Source: Isoetes taiwanensis
Lineage: Eukaryota > Streptophyta > Lycopodiopsida > Isoetales > Isoetaceae
Reading direction: 5' to 3'
Length of the DNA: 64,000 bases
NCBI GenBank assembly: GCA_021234155.1
Contig: JAJEKV010000017.1
Coordinates: 9,555,525 to 9,619,524, forward strand
Below, one piece after another: positions 1 to 11,100 of this stretch. Positions within the stretch are counted from its first letter, which is position 1. Every line of letters starts with the position of its first letter. The notes beneath the pieces are model-generated. The model saw nothing but the letters and a program-made list of their open reading frames with translations, made no database searches and was not told where the DNA came from. Made by a program: the position numbers and the translations under genes.

Positions 1-1609
1 TATTTGCAACATTCCTTCTCTCATAGAACCATGCACAAACTTTTCTTCAGATTATTTCTAGCATAGTAATCATTCGCTTATCGCTAGCTTCTAAGAGCCA
101 AGAGTTTACAAGCAGCAAAATCTTCTACATGAAGCTCCGATTTGATCCGGTGCAATCAATAGGTGGTGGATAGCTGAAAAATGGCGCTCAATTTTTTCCT
201 TTCTAGAATACGTAGAAGGATGGCTTTTTGGTAATTTAGAAAATATTGATGGCTTTTTAGAAAATTTGAAAAACTTTAATGGTATACTGGTAATTTTCCC
301 TTATATTTATGGCTCCTCAAAGGAAGGCACCGAACTGTCTTCTACTCCATCGATTTTGCTCTCAGCAGTCTACGATATGCAGCAGTTTGCTCTAAGCAAT
401 CTGCTCCACCGATTTGCTTTTTAGAAATCTGCTCTGACCAAGTTCTCATGTAAAATCAACTAGATATCTAATTGTTTACTGCTTGAAGGGCATTTCAATT
501 ATTTTAGTAAATTTTGAAAAACATTTGAAATTTGAAAAATGTTATGTTATGGGTCTCAAAGGCATTTGGAAAATTAACAAGAAACTTAAGGATATTTGGG
601 GAATAAACATAAATCTTAATAGCATTTGAACAATTCCAATAAACACAAAATACTTTGTATCTTGACCAAAGGCATTTCAGGAAATTACCAAAACTCAGAA
701 ATATTTGTGAAATTTGTCAAAACATAAGGGTATTTTGTAGTTTTTCCCTTGCTATAAAAAACCTTAATCTCGTGGATCCAGGATTGCAATTGAATGTTTG
801 GTCTAATATTAACATGCTAATATAGTACAAAAATAGGTTTTGTGCTCAAGCCACCCAGGGTGCATCCAATGTAAGGTGATTGGTGCTACGACCCATAAAG
901 CAATGTTGGCGTGGTGTGTGCATCGTATGCTGCCAATGTGGTTTATGTCTATCCCGATGCTACCAATGTGGTTTCTGCCCTTAGGATTAGTGATATGTGC
1001 CGACATCTTAACTATCGTGCCCCAACCAACTGGGCAAAAGCATCTAGATGTTGAGGTTTGATCTCTATATGTGAAAATTAGGTGTTGCCTCCCCAAGATC
1101 TACTCAAGTGGTCCCGATGACCCTAGACCATATCATTTTTATGTTGCCAATGTGGTTCTAATATGACATAAAATCCTAATCTAGTATCATTAACATTGTA
1201 TATTCTAGTGTTGTGCAGTCGTGATGTCCAACTATTGTGTATCGTATTGTTGTTTAGTGGAGATGCCCGACGAGGCTTTTCTTTCAGCTCTCTTTCTGCA
1301 TTTTAGTTGCTTGCTGGTTTTAAGAATTGAGTTTTATCTTCATATCACATAAGAAGATGAAGTAACTTTTTCATCTTAGTTAAAGAAGAGACATACAAAA
1401 TAGTTGCCAGATCCTTTGAGTCTCCTCTTCTGTAAGTGTCTAGTGTCATAAATTAGAGTTATTGTAGTGGACTTCTCATAAATATTACTTTTATTTCAAA
1501 GGCATCAACTTGAAGTTTTTTTATTGCTGTTGAGATAATGATCAAGATTTTGCTTTAATGTTCTGCATGCTATTAAAAACAGAAAAAGATTAGTTGAGCC
1601 ATAAATGGT
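1..1609. other. No gene recognised; AT-rich intergenic DNA
   Basis: No reading frame here looks coding. Visible structure is limited to a loosely spaced motif GGCATTT with AAAT-rich context (about 488-670), and three copies of a TGCCAATGTGGTTT-like motif at 931, 961 and 1144. The right part may belong to the LTR of the Copia fragment whose primer-binding site follows at 1710, but I cannot place its 5' end. Confidence 0.5.
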
Positions 1610-1709
1610 TCTTGTTGTAAATATCTATGTTTCTATTAATAGATGGGAGGCCCTCCTTAACAGGTATCTCAGAATTTCTTCAATCTGCGCCTCGTGTTAT
1701 AATTTTTCA

Positions 1710-2085
1710 TGGTATCAGAGCTCTAAAACAAGAATCAGAAAAGAGTTTGTGTGAGCAAGGCAAGATGGCCAAGTTACAAATGGATTTGAAGAACTTGGAG
1801 AAGCTTGATTGAACCAATGCCACAGTGTGGTTTTGGAAAATGCAGGCTATCTTGGAAGAACGTGATGTCTGGGATGTTGTGATTGGAGTTGAACAAGGAC
1901 CGGCGATTGGGGAGGCGGGAAATGATAGTGATGGAGAAGTTGCAGAAGAAATGGCATCTTTAGTTGCATGGAGGAAGAAGGATAATCGAGCAAGAGCAAA
2001 AACGTCAAAACCTCTGCATAAACAAGATCGGCCATTCAACAAGATCTTAAAACACAAAAAAAAAAAATCTCACTCTGGTGAATAA
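1710..2085 (+). pseudogene. Ty1/Copia fragment: primer-binding site and broken gag
   Basis: TGGTATCAGAGC at 1710-1721 is the classic Copia primer-binding site, complementary to the 3' end of initiator tRNA-Met. The preceding bases end in CA, as an LTR should. A gag frame starts at ATG 1765 (MAKLQMDLKNLEKLD), meets an in-frame TGA at 1810-1812, then continues to 2085 with W-KMQAILEERDVWDVV. That matches the conserved Copia Gag pattern KLDGxNxxxWxxKMxxxLxxxxLWxVV. A WRKKDNRARA segment follows and corresponds to the usual WxxKDxKAxxxI. No zinc knuckle, protease or polymerase follows, so this is a 5' remnant. The family is inferred from motif order and the primer-binding site. Confidence 0.7.
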
Positions 2086-5000
2086 GGCTGTGAAGAAAAT
2101 AATAGAGGATGAGAAATACGAAAACCTTTTCGCTTGCATCAGTTTTTGCAGAGAAGCTTTAGGAGGCCGGATAAATTGCTCGACCTGTGGTTTAAGGAAG
2201 GTCAACCCTCCCCCTTCACAGATTATGGGGACATAGTCGATTGTGTGCCCTTAGCATTAGCTATGCTTGTAAGAATTGCATCAGGCTCTGATTTTTGCAG
2301 CACCATTCTTCTCTACCTGAGATCCAAGGATCCTGTGTTTATCGAATGAGGGTTTGTCTCCTAGGCTAGCTTATGACAACAATAATTGCACATTTGTGGT
2401 GAAAATTTATGCTCCTAGTATGCAATGTGGATGTATTTGTAAGGTCTAATGGCATTACCTGAATATAGTCTGCAAGCGTTTCTGATATTACATAAGCATA
2501 AATGCAAACTTGTTGCTCAATACTTATGTAAGTTATTGAAGCAATCACAAACTGATGTAAACTGGGTAATGGGTTAGAGCTTCTTAAAACTGCAAATCAA
2601 ATAAACATGATTGTTCCAGTCCAAATTAAAACATGACAATTCACAATATCATTCTTTCTGTATTATCACAATAAGCAGCCTGTAATTAGAGTAGAACCAC
2701 TAACCCTCCATCTTTGGATGAATGAGCATTGCATTTTACTGCTACCAGACCTAAGATTTCTTACATGCTTATCAAGGAGCATTTATTAAATCATTTTGCC
2801 TCTATAACATTGGCATCTGATGTTCTCCCGGGTTCATGGAACTCTGATGGGCTCATGTACATGGAGGTTTGATGGTTTTAACAATGTCTTCAGTTTTCTG
2901 CAAAAATGACAACCAGACTGAGGAGCTACAGCAATATCCTGTCTACTTTTACCATGCTGCTTTAAGGAAAAGCTTTCTTAAATAAAGAGTCCAGCATAAG
3001 TAAGCAAGTTAATCTATTTACTGAGTCCAGTAGCCTGGGTGGACTTATCCAGAAAAAGCATTTCCAAAGCTTTTAGTAATAACATACTATAATATCGAAA
3101 CATGATAGCTTATGTTGCATCTTCCAGATGGTACCAGAGACAGCGAAAACTATTAAGTATAGGCTAGAATTAGCACACATTTGTTACATTTACTCAGCAT
3201 TCCAGTAGTGAAACTCTCATCCTTTAAACAATAAACCATCCATTTGGAAACAGATCGTTACTTTCTAATTTGCCTCAGATGTAGCAACTTGGGATGGCAG
3301 GTAAATTCGGTAATGCTCAGATTTTGAAGATGCATGCAGACATATAAACAATCAAATCCAAAGCCTTTATCAAAAGACCCTGGCCTGATTGGAAGTTCCA
3401 TCCAAACCTGTGAATTCCTATGCATCGAGGCTTTTGAGCAGGTTCCTAACTCCACACCTTACTCTTGTAAAAGGCACTTTTGTTAAAGGATTGGAATGTG
3501 GCTCCCAAAAGAATGCATGATTCTAACCATGCAGCTTCTTATGTCATTCCCACATGCAAGTCAGTCAGCTGCTAGGCAACGTCATTCTCAGGTGGCTGAT
3601 GCCACATCAGGAACCAAGGATAAAATCCCCAGGCCAAAATTTGGGCATGTGCAGCAAAGATGGGGATGGGTTTAGATGGACATTAATTACAAATCATAAT
3701 GCAGAAATCGGTATTTTTAACTTCTGATCGCACTCATTAGACAATTTCATTTGCATGATTTCAACCAATAGCAACCTGCAGCTGTATAAGTTAAACTTGA
3801 GTCCTCTTTGCAATGAGGAGATCAGGGTAGAAATAGATTTCCTGATTTTGAGGCTTTCGTCTAGAATGCAAGCTGATATGCAAATGGAGAACTCCTGGAT
3901 CTGTGGATATGCGATCCTACCTCTCCATTACAGAGCAGCTGGTAAATATCTTCACTAGCCATATCTATGCAATTCAAGAAAAAAGAGGTCTAACAGCAGA
4001 ATCAATATGATTCAATGTGGCTCAAATGTAGCGCGGCATTGGAAGTTGCCACATCAGAAAAGTTGTCGTCTATCTATTATCTTTCTGTTAGGATATATGG
4101 CGGCAAGAACCATCTCACGTATTCCTGATCACATTCTTGTTTTAATCGATTCTCTGCTTTTATTTGATTAGTCCAATGTACTTACCCTCTTTGCCACAGA
4201 AATTGTTAGGAAATGCGGTAAGTTCTGTCAACTTTGACAGGAAGTTCTACAAATGCTTAAAAATATATGCTTAAAAATATCCCAGGAGCAAGTTCAATTT
4301 CAGAGGACGAACATGGCAGAACACCAAACAATTTAGAAGCTTTTAGAATTCAGATAGTGGTACATTGTGCAACCCACATGATGCACATCATTAGTGCCAG
4401 TGCCAAATTACTGCCAAAAATCAAGGAATAAGTAAGCTGACACTATATGTTTGTGCAAGTCCATGGTGCACATAATTAGTGCCAAATTTACTGTCTAGAA
4501 TTGCTGCTTTAAGGTAAATTCCAAGCATTGCTGCTAATTTCTTGCACAAAGCACTTTGAGATCTGCCTTGGTGAACACTCAACTACAAAAGTGAAAAACA
4601 TGAACTTGTTCAAGTACAACCCAGAAACAAAATCCAATGGCAGGTTGATATAAACAATGCCAAAGTGACAAGCTTGCTTTTATCAATATCCCCATGCTGG
4701 AGCCCTGGTTTTATTTGATGTTTTACTGGTTCTACGGACTTCTTATGATCATTCTATGACTTTAATTGATGATTATACAAGGAATATAGGGCATTTTCCT
4801 TTGAATTAAAATCTGAAGCATTTGAAACTTCAAGGTCCAGCAGTTCCAGGCTCTAATTAAAGCATGGAAAACCAATCATGGATCGAATCAATTTTCAGAA
4901 TATTTGGCACAACAGGGATTCAAACACAGATAGCAGTCAGAATGGGGTAGTTTGCAAAAGTGTATTTGGCCAGGTCCACGGTGGCACATCCTTGGTTACC

Positions 5001-5511
5001 AGACATCTGAGGCAATGATGATAGCAGCACAGTTCCTGAACATGTCATCAATGAAGCCACAACCCCATGTGCATGGGAAAAAAGGATGCTTCTGATTTGA
5101 GAACAACTGGATTGTTAGGTTATTCCAGAAAAAAGAAAGAAACTAGATAAAATGTATGACAGGAAAGCAATGTTTTGTTGGGTATATCAAAGACCACAAA
5201 GCTTATAAACTGTACAACCGGGTAACAACAAAGATGCTAATTAGTATGTCAGTCCATCCCCATGAATTGCCACAGGCAGACTACAGCTTCTTCATTGCTT
5301 GTTGTTCCATAATACAAGAGAGAATAGAGTGCTTATAGTCTTTGCCAACATTCTTCTATGCTAAATAAAGTGGTATATAAAAGAGGCAGATGACAGGCAG
5401 CAACATGTTAGGAGTGTTGTGTTACCTCCCTAAGATCCATCTTTCTCACTAAGTCATAGCACAACTGTTCTGTTCTCACAAATGTCATTCAGCTAAAAAG
5501 CCTGTTATGGA
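2086..5511. other. Long intergenic stretch, nothing recognised
   Basis: Short ORFs occur (for example 2134-2349 plus and 3258-3455 minus), but none has a recognisable motif or convincing coding composition. The missing last exon of the minus-strand cyanase gene could lie here; I looked for the usual C-terminal E-[HN]-[MV]-V-x-R-L pattern and did not find it. A small direct repeat, ATGCTTAAAAATAT, sits at about 4253-4280. Confidence 0.45.
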
Positions 5512-5559
5512 GTGGTGGCAGAACCTTCAAAATCAATCCTATTTTACAAGAATCTACTG

Positions 5560-6050
5560 ATTAGCAGCCAAGATCCAATAGCGAAGGACAAGCTGTTAAC
5601 GAAGAATGGCACGTGGAAATTGGTCCCTACTGCAGGGGAACATGCCATAGAATCTAAAAGACCATGTATGCAGCAGATTGTCTTTCCCAGCAGACAAAAG
5701 ACATGGTTAGTATGAGATAGAACATACTGAACGTTTTGACCCCATAGCCTTCGCAGCAGCAAAAGATTAACATGTTCATCATGTGGACGTGACTCCATGA
5801 GAAAGCTGAGACGACAGTATGGAATAGCCCCCAGCATTTGCACAACAGGGCAGTAGATGTGTTGCGTGTAAATTGAGGAAGAGTCCTTATGAAACAGGCG
5901 CCAAGATATTGGTACAAGAAGATCCATCAGTAGTTTTTGTCATAAAAAGTATAGCTGACTTAGATTGTTATTTTGTGTTTTATGATGATGGGAAGCCATC
6001 AATCACATTGAAGCAAGTTAACCCGTCAAGATTTTTATAAGTCAAAGATT
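5560..6050 (+). pseudogene. Decayed Copia reverse-transcriptase fragment next to cyanase
   Basis: Read across frameshifts and stops, the plus strand keeps the order of Copia RT landmarks. KNGTWKLVP lies at about 5602-5630 (family: NxTWxLVPLP). EHTERFDPIAFAAA lies at about 5728-5770 (family: YxETFAPVAxxxxIR). HHVDVTP follows (family: QMDVKTAFLNG). CKLRKSPYETGAKI lies at about 5865-5910 (family: CKLKKSLYGLKQAPRAW). DLDCYFVFYDDGK follows. Several stops interrupt it, so it cannot be functional. It lies antisense to the cyanase gene, 39 bases beyond exon 3, probably inside the following intron. The call rests on motif order alone. Confidence 0.55.
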
Positions 6051-6088
6051 AATATAGATCTCAATTATATGAAATAATAGAAGTATAC

Positions 6089-6855
6089 CTGTTCAACATG
6101 TGGAAGATATTTCCCATTGAATGTAACAACAACACGATCTTCTCCAGCTTTCCCTTTTGCTTTATCAATGGTACAATAAAATCCAATAGCTGACATTCTG
6201 CAACATTAACAGCACTATGAATACAACAGTATGGGCCAAAGGTGCTATACAATGCAGCATGCAAGAAAGATAATTGGCATATGACCAAGATATTATTCAA
6301 TACACAGGGGAGATGAATAAAATCCAGCCGACTGAACTCTGATTAGGTTTAGCAAAGAAGATAGCCTAGTGACAGTACAACATTTAGCGGTAAATGACAT
6401 GTACAATTACTAACCGAACAATATTGTCTTACATGCCATCTCCAAACTCCTCGTTGATTATTGCCTTGAAGGTTTCACCATAATGCATCACTGCTTCATG
6501 AAACCTGGTCCACAAGAGGAAAATTAGCTATGTGCTTTAATGGATTAGGCATTGAGACTGTAGGTCGATATAAGCAGTACCTATAAACGGTGGGATCCTG
6601 CAAAAGCGATGGGTCGAAGGAACGGCGTGGCGGTTCCATCATCGCAAGCAGGAGGTCGTGAGTAAGTGCAGGGACTGCATTTCGAAGTGCCTCAGCAGTG
6701 GAAGATTGAAGTTGAGCCTGTCGATGGAAGAGCTGCCCCACGTAAGCGTTTGTAAGGCCAGTCTCAACAGCAATCTGAGAGAACGTTTTACCGCTCTGGG
6801 CCTTGGCTTCGAGGAGGCGAGCCACCAGCTCTGATTTGTGAGATGCGGAAGCCAT
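6089..6855 (-). CDS. CYN: Cyanate hydratase (cyanase), three exons resolved
   Basis: Cyanase converts cyanate and bicarbonate to ammonia and CO2 as a cytosolic homodecamer. Exons: 6855-6581, 6504-6433 and 6197-6089, all with GT-AG borders and matching phases (275, 72 and 109 bases). The start [18 protein letters not shown] is at 6855. The N-terminal helical part contains [15 protein letters not shown] and the PPRRSFDP block. Catalytic residues known from E. coli (Arg96, Glu99, Ser122) are all present with identical spacing as Arg92, Glu95 and Ser118; Arg92 is created by the exon 1/2 junction. Exon 3 ends at KYLPHVEQ, slightly past the point where the bacterial enzyme ends. Plant cyanases carry about 15 further residues. 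I could not place that last exon; reading through gives a stop after eight intron codons. Confidence 0.9.
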
Positions 6856-6963
6856 AGGATAATTTGTTGGAACCTGCCAATTGCTCGCAATTTATGTTGC
6901 CACATCTTCATAAAAAATTGGCTAATTGGCGAAGTTGCAGTTGGCTACTCTAGTAGCAAATTA

Positions 6964-7065
6964 GGGAATTGACACTTGCGATGGTGTTCATGCCAGCAAT
7001 TTCACTACTGCCAAGGGAATTGACACTTGCGATGGTGTTCATGCCAGCAATTTCACTACTGCCAA
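6964..7065. repeat. Perfect 51-bp tandem duplication upstream of cyanase
   Basis: Two identical 51-base units, 6964-7014 and 7015-7065, each starting GGGAATTGACACTTGCG and ending CTACTGCCAA. They lie about 110-210 bases upstream of the cyanase start codon, so they may fall in its promoter or 5' UTR. The perfect identity implies a recent slippage or duplication event. Confidence 0.9.
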
Positions 7066-7079
7066 AATTTGTGTCATAA

Positions 7080-7950
7080 ACAATATGGAAACAGGGTCGC
7101 ATTTATTCCCTGGCGTCCATTCCGCTGCTGACACGTGCCAGCCCCCTACAATCCGGAATGGAAGTTGGGTCTTCCAATTCCGGATGACTGGTTTAACAGG
7201 TTTCCCATGGTTTTTTTCTCACTGTTTTTTTGCTCTGTTTTCTTCAGAGAAAACAGAAAACAGAAATCTTCGCATGAAAGTCCGGCGCATGAAATCTTCA
7301 GCCATGAAATCTTCGCAGCAAGTCCGGCGCTTCTTTCTTGGAAGACATTCTGACGGCCAGGTTCTTACTGCCACAGTTCTGGCCCTCATTTTAGAAACAA
7401 AATCCGGCAAACCATCCTCTCTCTGCCTTCCAAAATCAAAATTGTTGGGAGGGGGATCCGGCACCCAATCCCACGCAAAATCTTTGCCAGAATCGGCAGA
7501 TAAGACATTTGCGCATTGCATCTTCAATCGGTGAAAATAATCTTGGTTCTGTAACAAGAATCAACGTAAAAGAGGGTAGCAACACTAAAAAACATGCTGG
7601 ATTTCGGAGGATTAGATACTTACAAGAGAGCCGCATCAAAATGTCGGTTCCGACGAAAATCAATTAGAAAACAGCAGCAGACGAAGACATGGCCGCAAGG
7701 GAAAACATGGCCGCAGCCTCGACGAAGACATGCCCGCAGGGGAAAAGGGGGGCAAATTTTGCTCCCCTGTTTCCATATTGATGGGGAAAGGAAAATTGGG
7801 TCGCAATTTCCTTTCCCCCATACATACTGGTGTGAAAATGTGCTTGCGTATCAATTTGGAAAAGGGTGTCATAAATTCGAATGGCTGGCCTAGAGGGCAG
7901 GATTTTGCTTTGCCTTCAATTTGAATGGCAAATCCTTCTCCCATTTCGTA
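7080..7950. other. Gene-free, mildly GC-rich segment with short direct repeats
   Basis: Several ORFs overlap in opposite strands, none with a recognisable domain. There are short repeats: AAGTCCGGCGC twice (7279, 7319), ATGAAATCTTC twice, and GAAGACATGGCCGCAAGGG-like units at about 7682 and 7721. The composition resembles transposon interior or captured sequence rather than a gene. Confidence 0.4.
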
Positions 7951-7952
7951 TG

Positions 7953-8093
7953 CAAGAATGTTCCCTTACATTCTTGGCATGGAATGTTCCCATTCTTGGC
8001 ATGGAAACATGTCGACGCGTGTTAGCGTGGAGGCATGTTGATGCGCGTCGGCATGTTTCCGTGCCAAGAATGTTCTCTAAGGGAACATTCTTG
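7953..8093. repeat. Large imperfect palindrome (fold-back element)
   Basis: The outer arm CAAGAATGTTCCC (7953-7965) pairs with GGGAACATTCTTG (8081-8093). The middle segment CCATTCTTGGCAT pairs with GTGCCAAGAATGT (from 8061). The inner arm GGAAACATGTCGACGCG (8003-8019) pairs with CGCGTCGGCATGTTTCC (8044-8060) with one mismatch. Transcribed RNA would form a long hairpin. A partial second copy lies at about 58923-58960, so this belongs to a dispersed family. Confidence 0.8.
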
Positions 8094-8515
8094 TTACGTG
8101 AATGGAACATCAGTTTTATTCTGCAAATAAGGGACCAACACGTGGCAAAAAACATTATTTCTCACTATGTCATTTTTTTCCTCTTCCTGCAAGGGCCCTT
8201 TGGCAAGGGCGATGGCCCTTGTCCGATCGATTTGTGCAAGGCGCTGTTAGCCGCTGAATGGATCTGTGTTGTGCTCTGCTAGGTGTTAGATTTGTAATCT
8301 CTGCTATCTCTGGATTTGAATCTTAAAGGAGCAGGATCTTTCTGTTGCATTTGGATCTTCTGAGATGACGATTTTCAGAGGCGTTGGACTGCTTTTACAG
8401 GTTGAGATAGTGGATCCACTCTTATGAGGTAAGATCTTTTATAAAATGCAAGAGTTTTTTTTTCTGTTTGTTTTAGTTGTGTTCTTGTATATTCTTTCTA
8501 CTTTGAGTCTTAAAG

Positions 8516-9251
8516 ATGGAGGATAATCCATCATTTGCATTGCTGAAGGATATCAATAACACTTCTAATGAGTCAGAAGCAGATTTTAAGGGCAATATAG
8601 TTGAAGAGTTCGGAGATGGAGCTATTGACAAATATATTGAAGAAGTTCAAGTAATTGGCTTGTTAAGAGACTGTGATGTAGAGGATATAGAACAAGATGT
8701 AGAGAATATCTTTTCTAGCTTGCATATGTCTCGGATATGGAAAATATTAATCCTAATGTTCAAAAAAAAAGCTAGAAAGAAAGGGAAGAATGCATGTTTT
8801 CTTGAGCTTGATCAAGAACTTATTAAACAAGTTGAGAATGGTGGGATCAATAAAAGCAAAAGCAAGGGAGACTGGGCTAGGAGGAGGTTCGATGAGTGGT
8901 GTGTGCATCGCGGCTTTGATACTTCCAAAAAAGTAGAGAAGTTGGATAAGGAGTTTGCTGGCATATTAGAACAGTTCATTCTACAAGTTATTAAATTGGA
9001 TGGTGAACTCTTCCCCACTGAATCATAAGTATTTTTTTGTCCTCTTTAATTTATGTATTTTCTATTGACTGTTACTTATCATTTCTGATTTATGACAGGT
9101 TACAGGACATGTTAGGAAGTTTGGTGCCATGATTAGACGGGCACAGGAAATTAGAGTGGCAGAAAGTGGTGGTGAGGAGAGACCTTTTGACATTGGATTA
9201 TATCCTCTCTTTGCTAGAGCCAAGCTGCATAACATCGATGCGCCATTCTAG
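8516..9251 (+). pseudogene. Crypton/KIAA1958-like recombinase N-terminal domain remnant
   Basis: ORF 8516-9028 (170 codons) has an acidic first half, a basic KKKARKKGK stretch at about residues 83-91, then DWARRRFDEWCVHRGF and LEQFILQVIKLDGELFP. A second in-frame block at 9099-9251 follows an AG acceptor and reads VRKFGAMIRRAQEIR, then RPFDIGLYPLFARAKL. The series resembles the N-terminal core-binding (SAM-like) domain of tyrosine recombinases of the Crypton/KIAA1958 type: W-x-FxxW, LxxFxxxVxxxDGxxYP, then xxxIxR and F-xI-xxPxFxxxR. No catalytic domain with R-H-R-Y follows. A stop (9026-9028) separates the blocks, and no clean GT donor restores the frame. The assignment is by pattern only; it could be another DNA-binding fold. 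Confidence 0.35.
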
Positions 9252-9617
9252 GAATACGCCTGGTGTTTGCAAAAAAGAAAAAGGATAGATGAGATCACTT
9301 TTATCTGATGAGTTATCATTGTTGAAACATGTTGATCATCAGCTGACCCATTCTACAGGTTTGTAGAGAAGATGGATGTTCTATTGTGTGTGAAGATGGA
9401 TTATTCGTGGGCAAACAGAATTGCCCAATATTGTTGTTTCTATCGATAGTCAATGTCTCAATACGGCCACTAGCAGTCGTTGGCCTTCATCTCTTCTTCT
9501 AACAATTGAATCCCAGCTGCAGGATAGACGGAGGGCCCATGCGGCAGGTGTGTTGGATGGGGGATTTCCCGCAAGATGTACGATGGGGCGTCGTATATTT
9601 GGTGGGGAGCATCACAA

Positions 9618-9629
9618 TGGTATCAGAGC
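9618..9629 (+). mobile_element. Second Copia primer-binding site
   Basis: TGGTATCAGAGC matches the site at 1710 exactly and is the Copia primer-binding site for initiator tRNA-Met. The upstream sequence (about 9421-9616) would then be the end of an LTR, ending ATCACA. No gag follows; the downstream 300 bases are AT-rich without a frame. It is probably a truncated or solo-LTR-plus-leader fragment. Confidence 0.6.
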
Positions 9630-10239
9630 AATAATCTTGGTTGATCAAGATCCAGCACTGGCCATGACCCTGAATAGGTAGATTAACTGGCCTAGTTAAG
9701 GAATGAAATGAGAATTCCCGTCTTGAATCGCAAAAAGTGGAAGAAAATTTTTCCACATTAACAGGGTCATAATTAGATTAAGTTATAGAGGGTAGAAATA
9801 ATACGGTCAAAAGAACCTTCTAGTAATTTGAGCTCAAGTTGTTCATGAACCGAATTTTTCAAGTGAAAATTGAACAAGAAATTGCTGAAAAGAAAGCTTG
9901 AAAGTAAGTTGCACGAAATGACCAATATTTAGCCCAAAAGAAATAGAGAAAATTCGAGAAATAGTTAAGTTAGTAAAAAAGGTACCTTAATTAATAACCC
10001 ATAGTTATAATACATTTACTCTTAAGAAAAGTAGCCACTAAAATCTATGAAAGCACCCCTACTCTTTATAAATTCCCAAATTATCATGTGCCAGAACGTA
10101 GAAGTACTCGCGGCGGGCGGCGACAAACAAATTCCTGAGGCCCTGTTGCCTAGGCCAGGTGACGAACCTAGTGACTCAAGCTCTTCAGACAAATCATATC
10201 ACCCTTAGAGGAGCAATAACGTGAATCATCACAAGACTC

Positions 10240-11100
10240 AGAAGAAATGAAGATCGTAGCCGTCCACTTCTGAAGGCGAGGAGCAAGCAGCAGGAGCAAT
10301 CTCGGCAGCAGGAAGAGCAGCAAGAGGAGCAAGAAATGCGAAGGAAAAGGAAGGGCAAGGAGAAAGTGGCAAAAAGGGAGGAAGACATGTAGGCAAGGGA
10401 GAAGCGAACTAAGAGGCGTGAAGATCGGCAGAGGGGGAGTGTGGCTATTAGAGAACCACAATCGGACGAACCGGAGGAGAACGAGTTCGAGGAAGAAGAA
10501 CCGCACCAACAAGAGGGGGAGCAAGAGGTTGAAGAAGAAGAGGAGGAGGAAGCCGAAGAATAGATGGATCCTAGCCACCCAAGAAAACGACCAAGAAGTA
10601 CAAGACGAGTGAGAAGCCATTTAAGCCAAAGCAAGACAGCAAGTATGTGAAGGAGAAGACAGCATATAAGATTTATCTCCGCCGATGGATCCGATATAAT
10701 TACTGATACTGCAAGCAAAGTATTGAGGTTCATGAAAGGCAGCCGACCAGGGTAAAAAATCAAGCCTCCACCACCTCGACCCAACTCTCCAAAGAAAGTC
10801 TGCCATGGGCCAAATTCCAAGCATATTAGAGCTCTTTGGGAGATGCGACACTTCCAACAGTCCACCAATATGTGGATTTGAAAAGCTTCTTTTGAGTGCC
10901 TACATCGAGAGATTATACATGAGTTCAAGATGGACTATCGAGACATACCAACGGTGGTGCAGTCTTACAAGGAAGCAGCCGAAACGGAGCGGACCCAACT
11001 TTTCGAGGAGGCCAACTTCTGCGTCATTCACGCCAAGAGTGTGACCGTTATGCTCAAGGACATGAACTTGGCATGGAGGATTAGAAAAGATAATGTCTAG
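10240..11100 (+). pseudogene. Histone H3-like frame with charged leader, eroded by stops
   Basis: One uninterrupted register (no frameshift) runs from about 10240 to the TAG at 11098-11100, broken only by point stops. The leader is Gln/Arg/Lys/Glu-rich, then strongly acidic (EEEEEEEAEE) up to a TAG at 10561. MDPSHPRKRPRSTRR follows. From about 10830 the translation follows the histone H3 fold in order: IRALWEMRHFQQST (H3: ALREIRRYQKST), one TGA, then HREIIHEFKMD (H3: VREIAQDFKTD), KEAAETE (QEAAEAY), LFEEANFCVIHAKSVTVM (LFEDTNLCAIHAKRVTIM) and KDMNLAWRIR (KDIQLARRIR). Loop 1 has the canonical H3 length, not the longer loop of many plant CENH3 proteins. It is a divergent H3-variant pseudogene, or possibly part of a mobile element. 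Confidence 0.65.

Noticed and set aside
5544-5927. Minus-strand ORF as the missing cyanase last exon (contains DEHVNLLLLRRLW)
   Set aside because: It only faintly recalls the plant C-terminus, runs about 100 codons too long, and overlaps the decayed Copia reverse transcriptase on the other strand.
6061-6300. Minus-strand ORF of 79 codons
   Set aside because: It is an out-of-frame shadow of cyanase exon 3, whose proper frame has matching splice sites.
10194-10928. Minus-strand 244-codon Ser/Leu-rich ORF
   Set aside because: It is the shadow of the purine-rich acidic/basic leader and H3-like frame on the plus strand, which has recognisable family motifs.
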